A DNA stretch of 64,000 nucleotides from an uncultured Acetatifactor sp. (lineage in GTDB: Bacteria > Bacillota > Clostridia > Lachnospirales > Lachnospiraceae). Below are positions 18,101-25,933 of this stretch, piece after piece; the stretch's first letter is position 1; each line of letters starts with the position of its first letter. The notes under the pieces are model-generated. The model was given only the letters and a program-made list of their open reading frames with translations. It was not told the origin of the DNA and searched no databases. The DNA lies in the NCBI GenBank assembly GCA_947627115.1, contig CANQUQ010000011.1, positions 1 to 64,000 of the forward strand. The letters are read 5' to 3'. The position numbers and the translations under genes are program-made.

Positions 18101-19348
18101 TCTGACAGTGATATAGCCATTGAAATTGGCGATATTTGTCTTGAATATCCTGATGCTGTAAAGGATTTGAAGAGTGTTCTTACAAAAGATAGATGTAAGC
18201 AGGGAATGCTGAAGTATCTTGAGACATATGGGGGAGGGAAGCTTGTCACGATAGCAAAGTCAGTTGGCGATGGTGGACAGTATATCAATCATCTGGAATA
18301 TAAGTTCAGTTCAGATGCGGCCAACTGGGTTTGGAACAAGGAAACTGTACACGGTAAGATAGATGAGCTGATTACAGAATATGAGATTATCGAGTACAGT
18401 AATAAGGTACTTGCAAAGAATACTACCTACATTGAGACTATACGAGCATGGTGTGATAAGATTGGACAAATCAGATTGGCATATTCAGTTATCAAGAACA
18501 ATATCGATGACGGTAAAGAGTTTTATGAAATGCTTCGTGATCTGAAGAAAGCAAATAATTTGTTAGATTCACAGAAAAAGAAGTTCCTCGACTTGCTTAT
18601 TACTAATGTCGATAACTTCAGAGTATTTATGTCTTCTCAAGCAGAGATGTTTGAAAAATCATGCGCTCATTATCTGGATGGACTTACTCTTGAAGATGTC
18701 AGGGTAATGATTGAGGATGATCAGTATAGCTTTAAGGGATCATATATCTCTGAACCGGATAAGTATTATGAGAAAGTACAGAAAGCGGTAACAACATATA
18801 AGGGAACGCTGGAACATGTAAAGCTTCGCAAATTATGGAAGGAACTTACAGATACTGACCGTCCGTTTGACTGGTCTACAAAATATCTTATGCCAATCAT
18901 GGCCATGGTTCCAGATCAGGAAGCGGCTATTGCAAGAAAAGCTTTTTCAACAATTAATTCAGGAAAAAATGACGCAGATGCCATCGCTAGTGCTATGGAC
19001 TATATTTCAAAGATGTCCTATGTAGACAGGCTTAATAGCAAAGAAGAAAGGGACAGGGCTTTTGCAGAGGCATTCCTGAAAGAATATTCGGTTCTGTTTG
19101 ACAGTGTTGATACAGTTAAGGATTATTTGAGACGGCATGTTTCTGAGCAACCGAATTATTGGTTGGAAAGTAAAGATGTTGCATCGAAGATAAAGTCTCT
19201 GGCAACGGCAAGTTACATGGAATCTGGATATGGAAAGGCCAAGAAGATTATAGATGAGATGCCTGCGGATAAGGTTAAGGATTATTTGAAGCAATTGATA
19301 GAAGACAATATCGTTGTCGGTGTTGAAATTATCAAGGGCCAAAAATAA
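15164..19348 (+). CDS. brxC: BrxC-like P-loop ATPase of type 4 BREX
   Basis: 1394 aa. Walker A GAYGTGKS is at residues 61-68 and the Walker B-like NLVFIWDEFSEYFE near 241-254. The remainder is a very long, mostly helical C-terminal part without recognisable catalytic motifs, as in BrxC/PglY-type ATPases. In BREX systems this ATPase is a core component needed for DNA marking and defence. GGGAGGA lies just upstream of the ATG. It follows brxP by 12 bp and precedes pglZ by 15 bp. The assignment to the BREX type 4 version rests on neighbours as well as motifs. Confidence 0.88.
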   Translation: MSYRDYFDIDPEYFPQVDKKIIDTVPDLWKKFYPHPSFVTLLKVTVDVLKRKHKLSIWVDGAYGTGKSHAVLTLKKLIEADSEETTSYFERYKLDSFLCKDLIAQKESGKILVCHRYGSSDINSDVDLILAIQEGIEKALVESKIENQASSSLKKALIRFLENDENKRSFDIFASGSSKDVLGGDKADDILEKLRSYEDDALRTLITKLFKVNMVRGSFSMNTGELCDWIREVIEKNNLYNLVFIWDEFSEYFENNLHHLTGFQQIAELSATAPFCLMIVTHKAEGYFSDGDPDKKKILDRFVSPVHISLPENIAFALMHEAMKVTDDEALATKWEKNKGSLDKKTMQSRTAVKNKIGLTDSDLSNVLPIHPYAALLLQHISIYYTSTARSMFNFIKNDEGDDVQAFQWFIDHYDFSSRNPFITVDMLWSFFYESGQDKLASGIKEVLSCFTPKLNKELIEDEKRVLKTILLLQAVSDRMTGNRDIFLPNDKNLTLAFEGTDLEFPAKNIAKKLLNDHVVTRTPLTGDVFSYCCKNTGASVDSAPFIKDAQNKSTKDLSFMTGCDLRSTIEFTGALKVRYSLTYATLSDFDSEAKKANNPDATGNKLYAIVTIARDDSERVTIQKKIKSFFETYRETSVVVIDASNTVLGDAGYNEFVENYAMALAIGNSDITQRKTYEGYATEVLKDWAKRIKNGDFYVYSKYTVEGERVTNFNDLTTKLMEINKFHYPDCLEGAFPNVLNTMYDANSLAAGATCGITEETKGTFRSGNEATKLENALKDAWKVEKYWESSHSYIAKLKKTVVGFIEETYKDHDRISIAQIYNMLAAEPYGFMPCNLTAFILGFILKEYANGTYSYSDNVTTDTLDTDKLATMISEVIKQENTPDKRYKDKFIVTLTDSERAFNKATSEAFGVDPKYCVSITDTRSRIREQMKTFAFPIWLVEYAIDDVTFTTSKDTVIRLIESYCAIANNQNDGKGKSDSDIAIEIGDICLEYPDAVKDLKSVLTKDRCKQGMLKYLETYGGGKLVTIAKSVGDGGQYINHLEYKFSSDAANWVWNKETVHGKIDELITEYEIIEYSNKVLAKNTTYIETIRAWCDKIGQIRLAYSVIKNNIDDGKEFYEMLRDLKKANNLLDSQKKKFLDLLITNVDNFRVFMSSQAEMFEKSCAHYLDGLTLEDVRVMIEDDQYSFKGSYISEPDKYYEKVQKAVTTYKGTLEHVKLRKLWKELTDTDRPFDWSTKYLMPIMAMVPDQEAAIARKAFSTINSGKNDADAIASAMDYISKMSYVDRLNSKEERDRAFAEAFLKEYSVLFDSVDTVKDYLRRHVSEQPNYWLESKDVASKIKSLATASYMESGYGKAKKIIDEMPADKVKDYLKQLIEDNIVVGVEIIKGQK

Positions 19349-19363
19349 AGGTGAGGTGAGTGT

Positions 19364-21646
19364 ATGACTCTCGATAAAATAGAAAAAAGAATTGAAGCAC
19401 TTTTAGTGTCAGATAAAAGATGGCCTGTAATTGTTGATTTTTCTAACCGGAATGATATGAAGGAGTTTTTGTACCATTTTAAAGTTGGAAGCAATAAGAT
19501 TCTTTCGGCCGGAGAGTTTTGTGGGAAAGATGGAACAATTAAATTGGAGGAACTATCTGATTGTATCGACAATAATTCGGATAATCTGTTTATTGTCAAT
19601 CTTTCAGCATATCTGAAGCTTGATGGGGAATTTGTTTTAAAGAATACTCTTAGATCAATTGTTTCTAAGAGTATAGGTGGTCATGTGATAGTTGTTACCT
19701 ATCAGTGCCGCAATTATCTGAAGTTCACAGATAGTAGATTCTCTGAGAAAGGGCAGATTATAATTGCAGATGGTGATTTCGATGAAACACCTAATATTTA
19801 TCTTATTGCTCCTGATCTCTCTGATGTCTTTAAGGAGTCATACATTGGGTTTGAAAAATTGGGAGAGGCTTATGAAACAAGTAGCGATAGAGAAATATAT
19901 ATTGCTACGGACGTTGATAAGCAGATATTTCATTTGTCGTTGGTTAATGTTATACAGTTAAGCAATGGATATGACATTCTTTGTTCCAAGGATTCGAGAA
20001 TCAAGAATGTTCCGGAGAGCTTTGGCGAACCGCGTCGTTGGAACGGTCTTCTGAAGATTATGGGTTCAAAGGACTTTTCATATGTCGTTGAAATGGAATT
20101 TGGACCTAATGCTGATCTGACCAATTGCGCAAAGCAGTATCCGACATATACGGACGAAAGGATGTGGTTGTATTATATTGCCATATGCGTTTTAGGAGTA
20201 AAAAAGAATTCGTATCTGTCGCTAGCAATGGTTAATTCGTCAAATTATAAGGATTTCCCCAAAAGTCTTTTTAGATCTATTCTTACGGTCGACAAGGGGG
20301 ACGAGGACTTCGGGAAGCTTTATGAGGAAAGGAAAGAAATACTGAGATTTTATGCGAAATATTTGAGCGAAATACTGGATTTCTGTAAGGTGGTATCTAC
20401 AAAACAGGAGGATGCGATTTATTATCTCACGGATTTGACCAAGCCTGAGAAGGAAAAAGTCATAGAATGGTTGGATACATATGGACATAATTATTCGGTA
20501 GAACAGCTTGAAACAATCTTAAAGTCTATTTATCCGGATCTTGCAGCATACTTGTCGAAATATAGATTTAAGAATGAATTACTTGATAAGTATTTTGAGA
20601 CATATAAGTATCAAAAAGTAATAAACAGAATTTTACCAAGCTTTGAGAGAATCGTGGAAGAACAGGCCACGGAACTGGGATTTGTAAGTGCATTGAAGCC
20701 AAGAACTCAGCTGTTCGACAAGATGGATCTGGATAATGCTCATGTGTTTTTCTTTGATGCTTTGGGCGTAGAGTATCTTGGATTTATCCAGACAAAGTGT
20801 AATGAATATGGATTATCGGCAAACATATCTTGCGGAAGATGTGAATTGCCTTCTTTAACATACTTTAATAAGGATTTTGTGAAGGTCTGTAACGATAAAG
20901 GATGTCCTATATCTGATATAAAAGATCTCGATGAGATAAAGCATCACGGAGAGGAAAAATTTGATTATGAGAAGACAAAACTTCCAATTTATATGATTAG
21001 TGAGTTGGAGATAATTGACAACCTGCTGAAGAAAATCCAGTCATCAATTAGCGGAGAACAATATACCAAGGCCGTTATTCTGTCTGATCATGGGGCAAGC
21101 AGACTTGCTGTATTACATGAAACAGAAAATGCGTGGGAGATGGAAACTAAGGGAGAACACTCTGGTAGATGCTGCCCGAAAAATGAGATAAATACTAAAC
21201 CTGATTTTGCAATTGAAGAATCTGATTATTGGGTACTTGCAAATTATGACAGGTTTAAAGGAAGCAGAAAGGCCAATGTCGAAGTCCATGGTGGTGCTTC
21301 ATTGGAAGAAGTGACAGTTCCTATTATTGAAATAACTAGAAAAGCAGAGCAGGTTGAAGCATTTATTCTTGAAGAATATAAGATTATTACTTTGGCTGCA
21401 AAAGAGATTCCGGTACTTCGTGTATATGCCGGAATACTCAGCAACAGTATTACGGTAAAGGTAAATGATCAATACTATGATGCGAAAGCAACTGATGATA
21501 AATACATTTATGAATGTGAATTGACGGATTGCACCAAAAAAGGGATTTATTGCGCAGATATTTTGAATGGATCGGATGTGTTGTCAGTGAACAATCCGTT
21601 TGAAGTGACTAAAAAAGGAATGACTGAAGTCAATCTATTCGATTAA
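19364..21646 (+). CDS. pglZ: PglZ alkaline-phosphatase-superfamily protein (BREX)
   Basis: 760 aa. An N-terminal ~200-residue regulatory domain and a helical middle precede a PglZ domain with FFFDALG near residue 462-468 (nucleophile/metal region), SDHGAS near 574 (metal ligands Asp-His) and the family hallmark VHGGASLEEVTVP. PglZ is the protein shared by all BREX and Pgl systems, with nuclease/phosphatase-type chemistry. Note SGRCCPKNEI just before the hallmark. Start ATG has GGTGAGGTGAG upstream. The gene anchors the BREX identification of the whole operon. Confidence 0.92.
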   Translation: MTLDKIEKRIEALLVSDKRWPVIVDFSNRNDMKEFLYHFKVGSNKILSAGEFCGKDGTIKLEELSDCIDNNSDNLFIVNLSAYLKLDGEFVLKNTLRSIVSKSIGGHVIVVTYQCRNYLKFTDSRFSEKGQIIIADGDFDETPNIYLIAPDLSDVFKESYIGFEKLGEAYETSSDREIYIATDVDKQIFHLSLVNVIQLSNGYDILCSKDSRIKNVPESFGEPRRWNGLLKIMGSKDFSYVVEMEFGPNADLTNCAKQYPTYTDERMWLYYIAICVLGVKKNSYLSLAMVNSSNYKDFPKSLFRSILTVDKGDEDFGKLYEERKEILRFYAKYLSEILDFCKVVSTKQEDAIYYLTDLTKPEKEKVIEWLDTYGHNYSVEQLETILKSIYPDLAAYLSKYRFKNELLDKYFETYKYQKVINRILPSFERIVEEQATELGFVSALKPRTQLFDKMDLDNAHVFFFDALGVEYLGFIQTKCNEYGLSANISCGRCELPSLTYFNKDFVKVCNDKGCPISDIKDLDEIKHHGEEKFDYEKTKLPIYMISELEIIDNLLKKIQSSISGEQYTKAVILSDHGASRLAVLHETENAWEMETKGEHSGRCCPKNEINTKPDFAIEESDYWVLANYDRFKGSRKANVEVHGGASLEEVTVPIIEITRKAEQVEAFILEEYKIITLAAKEIPVLRVYAGILSNSITVKVNDQYYDAKATDDKYIYECELTDCTKKGIYCADILNGSDVLSVNNPFEVTKKGMTEVNLFD

Positions 21647-21660
21647 AGGGAGGGAAAACA

Positions 21661-23100
21661 GTGGAAGACAAGCTGCGGGACTATTTTGAGGAAATGGTTG
21701 TATATAAAGATCTTAAAAACAATAATTTTTTCTCATCCTTGGGATTGCCAGCATTTTTGAGGGATTATTTGCTTAAAACATTTAGCGATGATTATGGCCA
21801 CTTTGATATGGATGAGGTTTCGACATTTATAAAAAAATTCATTCCTAAAAAAGAAGAATGGATGAGAATAAAGAACCAAATCATATATGAGAACGAGACA
21901 GTTCAGCTACTGACAAAGATTGCAGTTGATATAAATATTAAGACGGGAGAGATATCCTTTGCTTTGCCGGATTTTGGGGTTACGGAAAAAGAGACGATGA
22001 TAGAGCCTGCAATATGGGAGCTTTATAAGAATGATTTGGTTCACAGCGGTGAAGTGTGGGGGATAATCAAATTGGGTTATAGGCAACCGGATGATACTGT
22101 GAAGCCTAAAATCCTTGGGAAAATTAAGCTTGTTGGATTCAAAAATTTTTGCCCTTATACAGTGGACATTGACTATTTCAAGGAAATGAGAAGCCATTTT
22201 ACAACGGAAGAGTGGATTGATATCGTACTTGGAGCCATTGATTACAATGCTGATGGGTATGAGACTGAATTGCAAAAACTTTCTATGCTCACAAGACTTT
22301 TACCCTTTGTCGAGAAAAGGGTAAATATAATTGAGCTTGCTCCTAAGGGAACAGGAAAAAGTTATGTATTTGGACATGTCAGCAAATACGGAATGCTTAC
22401 AGATGGTGGTAAGGTGACCAGATCAAAGATGTTCTATGATGCAGCAAGGAGAAAACCAGGCTTTATCTGTGGACCCGACTATGTAGCAATTGATGAGGTT
22501 AAGCTTGTAAGCTTTGGCGATGAGAATGAAATGAGATCTATACTACAGGGATACCTTGAGTATGGAAAATTTAATTCAAACGGATATGATGGAGAGTCGG
22601 ATGCAGGTGTAGTTTTCCTCGGAAATATTAAAGAGGAAAAAATGAATGAGTATGAGTATATGTTATCTGAACTGCCGAACTTGTTTCAGGAAACAGCATT
22701 GCTTGACAGAATACATGGATTTGTTAAGGGTTGGGATATTCCAAGAATGAATGATGGTTTGAAGATAACCGGATGGGCATTGAACTCTGAGTATTTTTGC
22801 TCCATTCTGCATGAGTTAAGAAGTGATACTTCCTATAGGGCAATAGTGGAGAAAATAGTAAATGTTCCTGAACATGCAGACACAAGAGATACAGAAGCAA
22901 TCAAAAGAGTTGCAACTGCATACCTTAAGCTTCTGTTTCCACATGTTAGAAGTGAGAGCGATGTGGACAGGCAGGATTTTACGGATTATTGTCTTACACC
23001 GGCAATGAGAATGCGACGTATCATAAAGCTGCAGCAAGGAATGATAGATACTGAATATAAAGGCAAAGATGTACCATTTTTAACAGTGAAGGAATTATAA
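21661..23100 (+). CDS. brxL: BrxL, AAA+ Lon-related protein without protease domain
   Basis: 479 aa with GTG start after AAGGGAGGG. Walker A APKGTGKSY lies near residues 229-237, a Walker B-type segment (DYVAIDEV) near 277-284, and the sensor region LGNIKEE near 320. It ends at MRMRRIIKLQQG, the helical segment that in longer BrxL proteins precedes the Lon protease fold; no Ser-Lys protease dyad is present. Shorter BrxL proteins of about this length are known, so it need not be truncated. A decayed Lon-like C-terminal piece does however lie at 24463-24650. BrxL is the DNA-binding AAA+ effector of type 1 and 4 BREX. Confidence 0.87.
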   Translation: MEDKLRDYFEEMVVYKDLKNNNFFSSLGLPAFLRDYLLKTFSDDYGHFDMDEVSTFIKKFIPKKEEWMRIKNQIIYENETVQLLTKIAVDINIKTGEISFALPDFGVTEKETMIEPAIWELYKNDLVHSGEVWGIIKLGYRQPDDTVKPKILGKIKLVGFKNFCPYTVDIDYFKEMRSHFTTEEWIDIVLGAIDYNADGYETELQKLSMLTRLLPFVEKRVNIIELAPKGTGKSYVFGHVSKYGMLTDGGKVTRSKMFYDAARRKPGFICGPDYVAIDEVKLVSFGDENEMRSILQGYLEYGKFNSNGYDGESDAGVVFLGNIKEEKMNEYEYMLSELPNLFQETALLDRIHGFVKGWDIPRMNDGLKITGWALNSEYFCSILHELRSDTSYRAIVEKIVNVPEHADTRDTEAIKRVATAYLKLLFPHVRSESDVDRQDFTDYCLTPAMRMRRIIKLQQGMIDTEYKGKDVPFLTVKEL

Positions 23101-23101
23101 A

Positions 23102-23299
23102 ATGGAGATAGAATGTTTGGCTTGTAGAAAGAAGCCTCTTGATAAAGAGACGATAGGTATTAACAAAAAACTGATTGGTAAACAGGTAAAGACATACTAT
23201 TGTATGGACTGCTTGGCTGACTTTCTGGGATGCACTGTCGAAGACCTGTTAGAAAAGATAGAAGAGTTTAGGGAAGAAGGATGTGAGCTGTTTAAGTAG
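23102..23299 (+). CDS. Small Cys-rich (probable metal-binding) BREX operon protein
   Basis: 65 aa, starting one base after the brxL stop. It carries a CLAC knuckle (C5, C8) and a CMDC knuckle (C34, C37), plus C44 and C61. This suggests a zinc ribbon or Fe-S/persulfide handling site. The C-terminal half is acidic and helical (VEDLLEKIEEFREE). Position between brxL and the cysteine desulfurase suggests a role in sulfur delivery or complex assembly, which is inference. I do not recognise the family. Confidence 0.75.
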   Translation: MEIECLACRKKPLDKETIGINKKLIGKQVKTYYCMDCLADFLGCTVEDLLEKIEEFREEGCELFK

Positions 23300-23311
23300 C
23301 AGCGGTTAGAG

Positions 23312-24439
23312 ATGAAGAAAATTATTTATGCGGATCATGCCGCCACAACAAAATTGGATATAGACGCCTTTGATGCGATGAAAGGCTTTTGGGTTGATTC
23401 GTATGGAAATCCATCTCAGCCTTACAGCTTTTCGAGAGACACAAAGAAGGCACTTAAAGATGCACGAGAAACCATCGCAGTTTGTATAGGTTCTGATCCT
23501 GATGAAATCTATTTCACATCCGGAGGAACAGAGAGCGACAATTGGGCGTTGAAAGGTTTCGTAAAAAAGCAGAAAAGGAAGCAGATTATTGCTTCGGCTA
23601 TTGAGCATCATGCGATTCTTCATACGGCAGACTCATTGGAAAGAGAGGGGTATGAGGTTTGCCTTTTGGATGTAACAAAAGAGGGTGTGGTTCTTCCATC
23701 TTTTTTGGAATCGAGAATTAATAATGATTCTGCTATTGTATCGATTATGCTTGCCAATAATGAGATTGGAAGTATACAGCCTATAAGTGAATTGGCAGAA
23801 ATTGCGCATAGTCACGGCGCTGTATTTCATACAGATGCGGTTCAGGCTGTGGGGCATATTGAAATCGATGTGAAGAAATTGCACGTAGATATGCTTTCCG
23901 CTTCAGCCCATAAGTTTAACGGCCCGAGAGGAATCGGCTTTTTGTATGTGAAGAATGGTACTGATTTATTTCCGTTTATGGATGGTGGATATCAAGAACA
24001 ATCCATGAGGGCGGGGACTGAGAACGTCGCTGCAATAGTTGGAATGTCAATTGCATTAAAGAAGAACGTTGATTCAATCTCTGAAAACAGAAGATATCTA
24101 TTGAATTTAGAGAATCAGCTAATATCTGGTTTTAAGCAGAGCGGTTTAGATTTTATTAGAAATGGTGCAGAAAATCACCTGCCGGGGAATGTTAGTATTT
24201 CGTTCAAGGATTCTGACGGAGAAATGCTGCTGCACAGACTTGATTTAATGGGGATATGTATTTCTACCGGTTCGGCATGTGATAGTAAAAACACACAAGT
24301 ATCGCATGTTATTAGGGCTATAGACGTTCCGGAAGATTATCAGAATGGTACAATCAGGATTTCGCTTGGAAAAGACAACACGGCAGAAGATGTGGCATAT
24401 ATCGTCTCCTCGTTATCTCATATATTGAAAGTGAATTAA
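23312..24439 (+). CDS. Cysteine desulfurase, NifS/DndA/IscS class
   Basis: 375 aa PLP enzyme that converts cysteine to alanine and a protein persulfide. Visible features: N-terminal YADHAATTKLD, GGTESDN, the PLP-binding lysine in SASAHKFNGPRG (about residue 201), and the persulfide cysteine in STGSACDSK (about residue 323). It is last in the tightly spaced BREX-like operon (12 bp after the Cys-rich gene). DndA does this job for DndC in phosphorothioation, so the likely acceptor here is BrxP. A housekeeping IscS role is less likely because no scaffold (IscU/NifU) gene is adjacent. Confidence 0.93.
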   Translation: MKKIIYADHAATTKLDIDAFDAMKGFWVDSYGNPSQPYSFSRDTKKALKDARETIAVCIGSDPDEIYFTSGGTESDNWALKGFVKKQKRKQIIASAIEHHAILHTADSLEREGYEVCLLDVTKEGVVLPSFLESRINNDSAIVSIMLANNEIGSIQPISELAEIAHSHGAVFHTDAVQAVGHIEIDVKKLHVDMLSASAHKFNGPRGIGFLYVKNGTDLFPFMDGGYQEQSMRAGTENVAAIVGMSIALKKNVDSISENRRYLLNLENQLISGFKQSGLDFIRNGAENHLPGNVSISFKDSDGEMLLHRLDLMGICISTGSACDSKNTQVSHVIRAIDVPEDYQNGTIRISLGKDNTAEDVAYIVSSLSHILKVN

Positions 24440-24462
24440 AAATATAGTGTGAAATAGGTGGA

Positions 24463-24650
24463 ATGATTATAAAGCCAGATAATCGTGCAGACACCTTACA
24501 GGTATGTCTTGACAGTGGAGCCAAGAAAATATTATTTATTATTGCTACAGACATCAGCGGTTGACCTCGGAACAGTATCGGCAGAGCTTATGAGCAGTTT
24601 TAGCCTTGTATTCTATCAGAGTGTAGAAGATGCTTAAAGCGTTAGGAGTG
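24463..24650 (+). pseudogene. Decayed C-terminal fragment of a Lon-like/BrxL-type protease domain
   Basis: Frames must be switched to read MIIKPDNRADTLQ, VCLDSGAKKILFI-ATDISG, then VDLGTVSAELMSSFSLVFYQ, SVEDA, and finally KALGV. Together this matches the end of the Lon protease domain of long BrxL proteins as I remember it (GAKr-l-P, D--TVp-EL, F--FY, DAvfKALGV). There are at least two frameshifts and a stop. It lies downstream of the desulfurase, 1.3 kb from the intact short brxL, within the otherwise gene-free 24440-24660 gap. Confidence 0.65.
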
Positions 24651-24660
24651 AAGAAAATTT

Positions 24661-25470
24661 ATGGAGTTTCCAAGACAGATAAAAGATCAGGTATATGAGT
24701 TATTACAAGAACCCACGCTTGATAAATTCAGAGAGTATTTGCACGCACAAATGGGTGAACATAATGCTATTGATTTCAAAAGCCAATGGATTGAAGACGC
24801 GGCCTTGGCAAAAGAAATGTTAGCGTTAGCAAATTCAAAAGGTGGTTTTATTGTATTTGGAGTGGCTGAAAATGAAGATAAAAGTGTACGTATTGATGGT
24901 TTGCCGGAAATTAAAGATAAGGCAGTTATTTCTAACGGTATAAAGAAATACATATCATCGAATTTAAAATATGAGATTTATGATTTTTCATACACTACAT
25001 CAGAATATGAAATATTAAGTGGTAAAAATTTTCAAATGTTGGTTGTAGAGGATACGCCAGAGTATATTCCTTTTTTATCCCATAGGGACAGTGAGACGCT
25101 TAAACAAAATCAGATTTATGTTCGCCGAGGAACTTCTTGTGAAATTGCGAACGAAGAAGAATTACAAACAATATTTAATAGAAAATTGAATTATTTACAT
25201 CCATTGAGTGGAGAGCCACTTAAATTAGAAGAACATTTAGAGCAGTTGAAAACTTTATATGAGAAGATTGAAAAAAATCATGTATATTACAAAAATAGCA
25301 GCTTTGATAGAATGAGTTCTTTTTTGAAGTCATTTGCAAATGTAGTTATAAAGGACGAAGTAGTGATTGAACCTAATCCTCTTTATCCAGATGAGAGCTA
25401 TGAACAATTCCTTTCAAGAATGATTACTGAAAAAAAGAAGAAAATTGAACGAGTACTAGATTTGTTTTGA
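24661..25470 (+). CDS. AlbA_2 (Schlafen-type AAA_4) domain protein
   Basis: 269 aa. Residues ~35-160 carry the AlbA_2 pattern: EHNAIDFKSQW, then EMLALANSKGGFIVFGV, and IYVRRGTSCEIANEEE at the end of the domain. The C-terminal third is helical and Lys-rich. Such proteins are common as putative nucleic-acid/NTP-binding regulators or effectors in defence islands; no activity is established for this one. It follows the Lon-like relic on the same strand with AGGAG about 12 nt before the ATG. It may be read from the BREX operon or independently. Confidence 0.75.
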   Translation: MEFPRQIKDQVYELLQEPTLDKFREYLHAQMGEHNAIDFKSQWIEDAALAKEMLALANSKGGFIVFGVAENEDKSVRIDGLPEIKDKAVISNGIKKYISSNLKYEIYDFSYTTSEYEILSGKNFQMLVVEDTPEYIPFLSHRDSETLKQNQIYVRRGTSCEIANEEELQTIFNRKLNYLHPLSGEPLKLEEHLEQLKTLYEKIEKNHVYYKNSSFDRMSSFLKSFANVVIKDEVVIEPNPLYPDESYEQFLSRMITEKKKKIERVLDLF

Positions 25471-25875
25471 ACACATCATATTACATTCCTGTTTGTTGGG
25501 GAGGTAACTGATGTAAGAAATGAATTTTGATACTATGACATAACCTTCGACGTTACAACTTTTATTGTATTTGTAGCATACCAGCTCTATTCATGATATG
25601 CAATGTTTTAGAAAAATTTTACTTCTTGAATGTGGATTACAAAACTCCCTTTGGAAAAGCGGCTAGCTTTTACCTAGAGAAGGTAGCATGGCGACAAAAG
25701 AATCATCAATTACGTATTTCAAGCCTTTTTCGGCACTTCTGCGCCGGAGAAGGCTTTTTCTGTTTGTATCAAAATCAGCAGGAACATACATTTCTGTGGT
25801 AGAGAAAATTTTGATAGTGTCATCCAGAACTGGCTCTTTGACGCCAGTTTGAACCCAAAAGGCATAAATTACCTC
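25471..25875. other. Non-coding gap with a terminator-like hairpin
   Basis: No convincing gene. A short frame on + (25689-25853, starting MATKESS) and a longer one on - (25663-25914) overlap each other and resemble nothing known. The gap holds the terminator-like hairpin at 25721-25760 and an AACTGGC/GCCAGTT inverted repeat at 25828-25849 before the dinB promoter. Confidence 0.5.
25721..25760 (+). terminator. Intrinsic terminator-like hairpin
   Basis: AAGCCTTTTTCGGC, a short loop, then GCCGGAGAAGGCTT followed by TTTTT-C-TG. The stem has one or two bulges. It would separate transcription of the defence island from dinB. Confidence 0.5.
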
Positions 25876-25904
25876 TTGATATCCAAACATATGTTTGCTA
25901 GAAT
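25876..25904 (+). promoter_or_regulatory. dinB promoter with LexA-type palindrome in the spacer
   Basis: TTGATA (25876-25881), 17-bp spacer, TAGAAT (25899-25904). The spacer contains the perfect palindrome CAAACATATGTTTG (25884-25897), which differs at one position from the Gram-positive LexA/DinR consensus CGAACRNRYGTTYG. The operator would block polymerase directly, so SOS induction of dinB is expected. Confidence 0.75.
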
Positions 25905-25933
25905 GGAATTCCAACCAAAGGAAGTGAATATAT

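Noticed and set aside
10099..25470. Classical Dnd (dndBCDE) or Ssp phosphorothioation system
   Set aside because: Only DndA- and DndC-like proteins are present; DndB, DndD, DndE and the DndFGH/SspE restriction parts are missing, while BrxC, PglZ and BrxL define BREX.
25663..25914. 83-codon minus-strand frame upstream of dinB
   Set aside because: It crosses the terminator hairpin and the dinB promoter/operator, and resembles no known family.
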